11,054 nucleotides of DNA from JANMJD01 sp031371195 (GTDB lineage: Bacteria; Actinomycetota; Acidimicrobiia; Acidimicrobiales; Ilumatobacteraceae): contig JANMJD010000132.1 of NCBI GenBank assembly GCA_031371195.1, positions 1-11,054 on the forward strand, read 5' to 3'. The translations under genes were made by a program, and so were the position numbers. Below are positions 6,369 through 11,054 of this stretch, piece after piece; position 1 is the first letter of the stretch; every line of letters starts with the position of its first letter. Under the pieces are notes generated by a model. That model was not told the DNA's origin. It did not search any database and worked only from the letters and a program-made list of their open reading frames with translations.

Positions 6369-8109
6369 CGGCCGTCACGACGATCCGGTACGACAGCGAT
6401 GTCGGCAGCAGGTTTGGCTTGGTGCAGGCGACGAGCGACAGCGTCGGGCCGGCCACCGAGTATGCGGCGTTGAGGATGCTCGTCGGATCCTTGCCGGTCA
6501 GGTCGGTGCGGGCCACCTTGTAGGTATACACACGCCCATCGCCGCCCGTCACGGTCATCAGATGGCCCGGTTGCAGCAGGTGCAGGTTGTAGAAGGCGCC
6601 TCCATGAGCGGTGCGATGGGCAAACACCCCCATATGGGAATCCTCACCGGCAAGGCCCGTACCGGGCCAGTGACCGGCAATGCCCTGGTCGACGATGTCG
6701 GTGCCGACCCCCTCGACCACATCGAGGTCGACGACACCGGCACCGGGAACGTTCAGGCGGTACGGCAGGGCCGACGGTTGGGGGACGACGTTGACCGGCG
6801 CCGAGGTGGTCGTGGCCGCCGGTGTGCCGATGTAATAGCCGGCGACATCGGCGATGATGTGGCCGCCGGTGAAGGTGTAGACGGCAATGCCCGTGGTCGA
6901 CACCCGCACGATGGCGTGATTGGCGATCGTCTGGCCGATGCGGGTGGCGTTCAGATTCGATGCGTTCGGCAGCGCAGTGCGAGCAGGGTATGCCGTGAAG
7001 TACCCCTCGCCCCGGGTGTTGGTCGTCGTCAGATTGATGGCTGCGGCCTGCGCCGTGATACCCGCCTGCAGGGGGAACTCCACGGTCCACCCGGCGAATG
7101 TCCGGCCATAGCTGTACGGCCACCGGGTGTCAAGGGCCCGGTTGGGCGCATTGGGGACGAACAGGCCGTCGCTGCTCACCGCATCGGTCGCGCCGGTGAA
7201 CCACCCGGCGACATCGACGATCAGGTTGCCGCCTCCGCCACCCTCGGCATAGACGTCGAACGCCCGTAGCGCCGGTGTGAGCTTGACGATCGCCTGCCCG
7301 GCCGCCGTCTCGCCGGCCCCGCTGATGTTCAGGTTGGAGACGTTCGGCGGGGATCCTCCGGCCGGGAACGCCGTCCAATAGCCGGCACCCGTCGACCCCG
7401 TGACAGTGAGGTTGACCACCACGGCCGATGCCGTGATGGGTACCTCGCCGCCCACGGCTACCCGCTTGGTGGTGCCCCCGCCGACCGGGCCACCGGCCGT
7501 GCGGGTATCGAGCACCCGCCGCGCCGCGGGCACGGCAGCGACGAAGCGTCCGGCAGCCTGTGCACTGGCGGCCGGGACGTAGGCGCCTGAAACGTCGACG
7601 ATCAGGTCGGCCGCGGCGTAGGTGTAGACGTCGACCGCCCCGTTCGGTCCCAGCTTGACGGTCACCATGTTGGGCACCGATGTGCCGGCGTCATAGTTGA
7701 GGTTCGAGGCCTCGGGTCGCGCCGCACCGGCCGGATAGACGGTGACGTACCCCTCGCCACCGGGATTGACGGCAGTGACGTTGAGCACGACGGCGGTCGC
7801 ATTGCTGGGCACACCGCCGCGGTTGGTCACCTGAACGCGGATGGTGTGCGCGTCGGGTCGAGTGAATCCGCCGATGCCGGTGGCGGGCCGGGTGTCGGCC
7901 AGACGCACGGGAGCGAGGGCTAGAAAGCTGGTCAATCCCGCAGGCAGCGGGGCTGCCGTCGCCGGCGGGACAGCCGCAGACGTACCGACTCCGAGCGCGC
8001 CCACTGTGGCAAAGGCTCCGACGATCAGCCGCGTCACGAATCCGCGCCGAGGCCGACGGTTGGTCGTGGCACGCGCGCCGAGGCGCCGTGTAAAGAAGAT
8101 CCCAGACAT
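6355..8109 (-). CDS. Exported three-repeat surface protein with C-terminal class E-like sortase domain
   Basis: The 584-residue protein has a twin-Arg-rich basic N-terminus, a hydrophobic segment (LIVGAFATVGALGVG, 28-42) and a likely cleavage zone at AVPPATAA. Three homologous repeats follow at about 64-178, 190-305 and 317-428, each with a DTR-type start, a GxGYxTxxPA motif, SNLN, and an end like LIVDVAGYY. Such repeats occur in actinobacterial secreted proteins. Residues 450-584 resemble a class E sortase: VVEGVGTDIV, GHWPGTGLAGED, FAHRTAHGGAF (His498), VACTKP (Cys562) and YRIVV (Arg575). Sortases join surface proteins to peptidoglycan or other amines. ATG 8109 is chosen because GGAAGGG lies 6 nt upstream; ATG 8124 and an upstream frame to 8208 are less fitting. 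Activity is not proven: the usual GH before RT is AH here. It is divergent to a second sortase. Confidence 0.86.
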   Translation of the reverse strand: MSGIFFTRRLGARATTNRRPRRGFVTRLIVGAFATVGALGVGTSAAVPPATAAPLPAGLTSFLALAPVRLADTRPATGIGGFTRPDAHTIRVQVTNRGGVPSNATAVVLNVTAVNPGGEGYVTVYPAGAARPEASNLNYDAGTSVPNMVTVKLGPNGAVDVYTYAAADLIVDVSGAYVPAASAQAAGRFVAAVPAARRVLDTRTAGGPVGGGTTKRVAVGGEVPITASAVVVNLTVTGSTGAGYWTAFPAGGSPPNVSNLNISGAGETAAGQAIVKLTPALRAFDVYAEGGGGGNLIVDVAGWFTGATDAVSSDGLFVPNAPNRALDTRWPYSYGRTFAGWTVEFPLQAGITAQAAAINLTTTNTRGEGYFTAYPARTALPNASNLNATRIGQTIANHAIVRVSTTGIAVYTFTGGHIIADVAGYYIGTPAATTTSAPVNVVPQPSALPYRLNVPGAGVVDLDVVEGVGTDIVDQGIAGHWPGTGLAGEDSHMGVFAHRTAHGGAFYNLHLLQPGHLMTVTGGDGRVYTYKVARTDLTGKDPTSILNAAYSVAGPTLSLVACTKPNLLPTSLSYRIVVTAVLIS

Positions 8110-8295
8110 TTTCAGCCCTTCCATGAGGCCAGGGGATTGATGACGCCGCCCGACGCCTGGTGCATGGCAGCATATCCCGCGTGACAGTGCGGATAGCTTC
8201 ACGACCAAACAGCCCGCGACGTCACACGAAGTGAGCGAACACCTATTCTAGGCGGTCAATTGCCGGAACTTCAGTCGGGTGGAAGGAGAAATGGC
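8110..8295. promoter_or_regulatory. Shared divergent promoter region of the two sortase genes
   Basis: About 186 bp separates the two divergent starts, so both promoters should lie here. For the plus-strand gene a weak candidate is GTCACA (8221-8226) and TATTCT (8244-8249), each matching 4 of 6 consensus bases with a 17-bp spacer, placing the transcript start near 8256. GGAAGGAG (8281-8288) is its ribosome site, 7 nt before GTG 8296. No good -35/-10 pair was found for the minus-strand gene. No clear operator palindrome was seen. Confidence 0.35.
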
Positions 8296-9066
8296 GTGGC
8301 GACCAGGTGGGCAGGACTTTTGGTTGGCATGACGTCTCTCGTCGCGGCGTGTGGCACGCAGAGTGGTCGACAAGAGGCATATTTGCCACCGCCGACTTCC
8401 GGTCGAACCGTCGACCTGACGATCGACGTCGCACCGGCCGCCGTCGGTGCCGCCCTGCCGGCCACGTTCCCGCCGATCGTCGCAGCGGCCATTTCGCCCA
8501 CCGCCGCTCCGGCGGCCCCGGTGCGGGCGCTGGCGGCCAAACCGGTGACCATCCCGCTCCCGGCCGAGGACGTCGCCGGCCCGAGCGGATCGGGGCAGGG
8601 CACCGATGGAGGGTCTGCCGGGTCGTCAACCGGCACATCCACCGGTTCGAGCGCCGAGCCGATCGGCTTCCTCGATGCACCGTCGGTCGGCATCGCCACA
8701 TTCATCGTCGAGAACGGCTGGAGCAAGCGGCAACTCGATCGGGGCGGCGCGGGCTCCGGTGGCGCACCGATCGCCTCGGAGGGCAACATCGTGCTGTTCG
8801 GCCATCGCACGAGTCACGGTGGCGTGTTCCGCCACATCGACGATCTGGAGATCGGGGCAGAACTCGACGTGACGGTTCCCAATGGCCCGACCCGCAAATA
8901 CACCGTCGTGGAGAAATTCCTCGATCTGCCCGACGCCGTGCAGTGGGCCGACGAGACGAACACTATCAATGGCCACTCGACCATCACGCTGATCTCGTGT
9001 GCCCACGCCGATGGCTCGCCCGGGGGAACGGATCGACGGTGGTTCGTGCGTGCCGCTGCGGCGTGA
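8296..9066 (+). CDS. Predicted lipoprotein sortase, class E-like
   Basis: A 256-residue protein whose N-terminus MATRWAGLLVGMTSLVAAC is a short lipoprotein signal with lipobox VAAC (Cys19). A Pro/Ala-rich and then Gly/Ser/Thr-rich linker (about 25-120) leads to a sortase domain (122-256). The expected catalytic residues are His170 in LFGHRTSHGG, Cys235 in LISCAHADG, and Arg247/Arg248 in TDRRWFV. The GHRTSHGG signature closely matches HRTAHGG in the divergent neighbour, so the two are probably paralogues. GTG 8296 is chosen for its Shine-Dalgarno GGAAGGAG at a 7-nt gap and for the ideal lipoprotein signal; a TTG at 8260 is the only other upstream option. Sortases are normally held by a transmembrane helix, so lipid anchoring is unusual. 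Its substrate is unknown; no sorting-signal protein is in the window. Confidence 0.88.
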   Translation: MATRWAGLLVGMTSLVAACGTQSGRQEAYLPPPTSGRTVDLTIDVAPAAVGAALPATFPPIVAAAISPTAAPAAPVRALAAKPVTIPLPAEDVAGPSGSGQGTDGGSAGSSTGTSTGSSAEPIGFLDAPSVGIATFIVENGWSKRQLDRGGAGSGGAPIASEGNIVLFGHRTSHGGVFRHIDDLEIGAELDVTVPNGPTRKYTVVEKFLDLPDAVQWADETNTINGHSTITLISCAHADGSPGGTDRRWFVRAAAA

Positions 9067-9076
9067 TGACGTTCGA

Positions 9077-9131
9077 CGGGTCGCCGGCGACGGGTTGAGC
9101 GCCACGGGTCGTCCGCGACGGTTGAGCGCGA
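9077..9131. repeat. Imperfect 28-bp tandem repeat after the lipoprotein sortase
   Basis: Two copies lie head to tail: 9077-9104 and 9105-9131, sharing CGGGTCG, CGCGACGG/GGCGACGG and TTGAGCGC. The second copy is one base shorter. It sits in the 152-bp gap between the convergent sortase and ferredoxin genes, just after the sortase stop. It probably arose by local duplication; no function is evident. Confidence 0.5.
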
Positions 9132-9147
9132 CTGTGGCCTGAACGCG

Positions 9148-9182
9148 CACCGAGGGAGCGCCGACAAGGCACCCCCTCGGTG
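9148..9182. terminator. Strong hairpin between convergent sortase and ferredoxin genes
   Basis: CACCGAGGG (9148-9156) pairs perfectly with CCCTCGGTG (9174-9182). Inside the 17-nt loop GCC (9160-9162) can pair with GGC (9168-9170), giving a longer bulged stem. It lies between two convergent genes, 82 nt after the sortase stop and 37 nt beyond the ferredoxin stop, so a bidirectional terminator is the natural reading. There is no T-run, only a loose TTTG further on the plus side. Confidence 0.6.
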
Positions 9183-9218
9183 ATCAGCGTTTGTAGCGCC
9201 CGACTCGGCGCAGCGGCA

Positions 9219-9464
9219 TCAGGGTTCGATGAAGATGCACTCGCCGGGGCACTCCTCGGCGGACTCGATGACAGCGTCGAGCTGGCCGTCGGGAATATTG
9301 GCCATTCCGTCGGCTCCCTGGGGGAGTCCTTTGGCCGTCGCGTAGATCTTGTCACCTTCGCGGACGTAGGCGAGGCCGTCGTCGAGCAAGGTGAAGACAT
9401 CGGGGGCGATCTCCTCGCAGAGCCCGTCGCCGGTGCAGAGATCCTGGTCGATCCAGACCTTCAT
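9219..9464 (-). CDS. Small single-cluster ferredoxin
   Basis: An 81-residue electron carrier. MKVWIDQDLCTGDGLCEEIA at its start has the pattern CxxDxxC (Cys10, Asp13, Cys16), and AEECPGECIFIE near the end supplies Cys72-Pro plus Cys76. This layout is that of short actinobacterial 3Fe-4S or Asp-ligated 4Fe-4S ferredoxins, with Asp in place of the middle cysteine. Partners may be a cytochrome P450 or another oxidoreductase, but none is nearby. ATG 9464 is chosen because AGGAG sits 8 nt upstream; ATG 9470 would be only 2 nt from it, and a frame open to 9509 has no homology. It is divergent from arc with a 199-bp gap and convergent to the sortase. Whether it serves the iron-sulfur enzyme TtuA upstream is speculation. 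Confidence 0.92.
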   Translation of the reverse strand: MKVWIDQDLCTGDGLCEEIAPDVFTLLDDGLAYVREGDKIYATAKGLPQGADGMANIPDGQLDAVIESAEECPGECIFIEP

Positions 9465-9663
9465 GGACATTTCTCCTGATTGATGCGGCCCGTCGTCGGA
9501 CCCGGTCACGTGTGGCCTACTTTACACGGCCAAGACGGGGGAAACATGCCAACAAGCCACCACCTACGTGAGATGTGCGTGTAGGTTCCCCGATGCGACC
9601 TTGATGACTCGCTCGACGGGCACTGGTCGTCAGGCCCCGCAGGGTTGAGTAAGGAGATCGATC
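9465..9663. promoter_or_regulatory. Divergent ferredoxin/arc control region with two inverted repeats
   Basis: The 199-bp gap must hold the start signals for both genes. CGTGT (9509-9513) and ACACG (9524-9528) flank a 10-nt centre, and GGCC recurs at 9514-9517 and 9529-9532. A second hairpin pairs ACCTAC (9562-9567) with GTAGGT (9581-9586), extendable with two G-T pairs and one G-C pair to a 7-nt loop. AAGGAG (9651-9656) is the arc ribosome site, 7 nt before GTG 9664. I could not pick a trustworthy -35/-10 pair for either gene. Confidence 0.4.
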
Positions 9664-11054
9664 GTGGCAGAACGTCCTGACCAGGCCATGGTGAACGCGC
9701 TACGCGACCAGGTCAGATCATTGGAGGAGGAGTTGCGCTCCAGTCGGCGCAAGCTGACCGACGCCCCCTTGCGGGTGCGCGCCCTCGAGGAGCGATTGCT
9801 CGAGACCAAGGGCCAACTCGCCCAGGCCCTGGCCCACAACGAGAAGCTGTCGTATACCTTGCGCGAGGCCCGCGAGCACATCTCGTCACTGCGAGAGGAG
9901 GTCGAAAAACTCACTCAACCTCCTTCGGCGTACGGCGTGGTCGTCGGCAAGAACGAGGACTCGACCGTCGACGTGCTCACCAACGGTCGAAAGATGCGGG
10001 TCAATCTGCATCCGAGCGTCGAGCACGACACGCTCGAGCGCGGTTCCGAGGTGGTGCTCAACGAAAGCCTCAACATCGTCGCCGCCCGCCATGGCGAGCA
10101 GATCGGCGAGGTCGTCAGCATCAAAGAGGTGATGGAGGACGGCGTCCGGGTGATGGTCATCGGCCGAGCCGACGAGGAACGGGTGTGCGAGCTGGCCGAC
10201 GCGTTGCGCGGAGTCCACCTGCGCGCCGGCGACACCGTGCGCCTAGATCCGCGCACCGGCTTCATCCTCGAGAAGCTGCCCCGGCCGGAGGTGGAGGACT
10301 TGCTGCTCGAAGAGGTGCCCGACATCTCCTACGCCGACATCGGCGGTCTCGACAACCAGATCGAGCAGATCGCCGATGCCGTGGAGCTGCCGTTCCTCCA
10401 TCAGGAGTTGTTCGCCGAGCACCGCCTGCCCGCCCCGAAGGGCATCCTGTTGTACGGCCCGCCCGGGTGCGGCAAGACGCTGATCGCCAAGGCGGTGGCC
10501 AACTCGCTGGCCAAGAAGGTCGCCGAGTCGACCGGCGGCGAGAAGGGCCGCAGCTACTTCATCAATATCAAGGGCCCCGAGCTGCTCAACAAGTACGTCG
10601 GCGAGACCGAGCGCCAGATCCGCCTCGTGTTCCAACGGGCCCGTGAGAAGAGCGAGGAGGGCTGGCCGGTGATCGTCTTCTTCGACGAAATGGACTCGAT
10701 GTTCCGCACCCGCGGCTCGGGCATCTCGTCGGACATGGAGTCGACGATCGTGCCGCAGTTGCTCGCCGAGATCGACGGTGTCGAGGGTCTGCGCAACGTC
10801 ATCGTCATCGGGGCGACCAACCGTGAGGATCTGATCGACCCGGCCATCCTGCGCCCGGGTCGCCTCGACGTGAAGATCAAGATCGAGCGGCCGACGGCCG
10901 ACGCGGCGCGCCAGATCTTCGCCCGCTACCTCACCGACGAGATCCCGATCTCGCCGGAGGCAAGCGTGGCGGAGATGATCGAGCGGACCGTGTCGGAGAT
11001 GTACCGCGACGACGAGGACAACCACTTCCTCGAGGTCACCTACCAGAATGGCGA
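9664..11054 (+). CDS. arc: Proteasome-associated AAA+ ATPase ARC/Mpa (5' part)
   Basis: ARC/Mpa is a hexameric ring ATPase that captures Pup-tagged proteins with its coiled coils, unfolds them and feeds them into the 20S proteasome. The 463 residues visible contain a long N-terminal coiled coil (about 10-85), the double OB-fold inter-domain (about 88-215), and the AAA+ module: entry motif YADIGGLDNQIEQI (224-237), Walker A GPPGCGKT (265-272), pore loop KYVGE (310-314), Walker B IVFFDEMD (337-344), sensor-1 Asn386 in GATN, and the arginine-finger region LRPGR (396-400). The family is about 590-610 residues long, so roughly the last 130, including the C-terminal proteasome-docking tail, are outside. 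GTG 9664 has AAGGAG 7 nt upstream. A Pup-proteasome system is implied, though dop, pup and prcBA are not in view. Confidence 0.97.
   Translation, partial: MAERPDQAMVNALRDQVRSLEEELRSSRRKLTDAPLRVRALEERLLETKGQLAQALAHNEKLSYTLREAREHISSLREEVEKLTQPPSAYGVVVGKNEDSTVDVLTNGRKMRVNLHPSVEHDTLERGSEVVLNESLNIVAARHGEQIGEVVSIKEVMEDGVRVMVIGRADEERVCELADALRGVHLRAGDTVRLDPRTGFILEKLPRPEVEDLLLEEVPDISYADIGGLDNQIEQIADAVELPFLHQELFAEHRLPAPKGILLYGPPGCGKTLIAKAVANSLAKKVAESTGGEKGRSYFINIKGPELLNKYVGETERQIRLVFQRAREKSEEGWPVIVFFDEMDSMFRTRGSGISSDMESTIVPQLLAEIDGVEGLRNVIVIGATNREDLIDPAILRPGRLDVKIKIERPTADAARQIFARYLTDEIPISPEASVAEMIERTVSEMYRDDEDNHFLEVTYQNG

Noticed and set aside
6010..7269. Plus-strand open frame of 419 codons
   Set aside because: It overlaps the end of trmI in another frame and then runs antisense to the repeat-sortase gene; no domain is seen.
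6355..9066. Recent mobile island
   Set aside because: No transposase, integrase, tRNA gene or flanking direct repeats were found, and base use is like the neighbours; only the break in gene order hints at insertion.
8307..9098. Plus-strand open frame of 263 codons inside the lipoprotein sortase
   Set aside because: It is another frame of the same DNA, Arg-rich, without signal peptide or motifs, while the chosen frame has lipobox and sortase triad.
9077..9131. CRISPR array
   Set aside because: Only two imperfect adjoining copies with no spacers between them and no cas genes.
10243..11025. Minus-strand open frame of 260 codons
   Set aside because: It is antisense to the AAA+ core of arc, whose motifs are all intact.

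Overview
The window looks like the chromosome of a high-GC actinobacterium. The strongest marker is the 5' part of the proteasome-associated AAA+ ATPase ARC/Mpa at the right edge, which is essentially an actinobacterial gene. Class E-like sortases, an Actinobacterial Holin-X-type membrane protein and dense use of GTG starts agree with this. The mix of a TtuA/TtuB pair, ARC and actinobacterial surface repeats makes me lean towards Acidimicrobiia or a relative, but that placement is inference only.

Positions 1-6250 are a tightly packed plus-strand run. It holds the 3' end of an ADP-forming acyl-CoA synthetase CoA-ligase module, a PBP4-type D-Ala-D-Ala carboxypeptidase (dacB), a stand-alone LON-domain protein, a Cys-based protein phosphatase, three small mostly membrane-associated proteins, a ubiquitin-like sulfur carrier (ttuB-like), the tRNA U54 thiolase TtuA, and the tRNA m1A58 methyltransferase TrmI. 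Most junctions overlap by 4-8 bases (ATGA, GTGA, CTGA), so translational coupling is likely. The last three genes form a compact tRNA T-loop modification module: TtuB carries sulfur, TtuA thiolates position 54, and TrmI methylates A58, the base that pairs with position 54.

Positions 6251-9066 interrupt the trmI-arc neighbourhood with a divergent pair of secreted sortase-family proteins. One, on the minus strand, is a large exported protein with three surface repeats and a C-terminal sortase domain. The other, on the plus strand, is a predicted lipoprotein sortase. They share an intergenic region of about 186 bp and an HRT(A/S)HGG active-site signature, so they are probably paralogues. No LPxTG-like substrate is visible in the window.

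Positions 9067-11054 hold a convergent gap with a tandem repeat and a strong hairpin, then a small ferredoxin on the minus strand, a divergent promoter region, and arc on the plus strand running off the window. ARC unfolds pupylated proteins for the 20S proteasome; dop, pup and prcBA would be expected further right but cannot be seen. I found no rRNA, tRNA, CRISPR array, insertion sequence or integrase.
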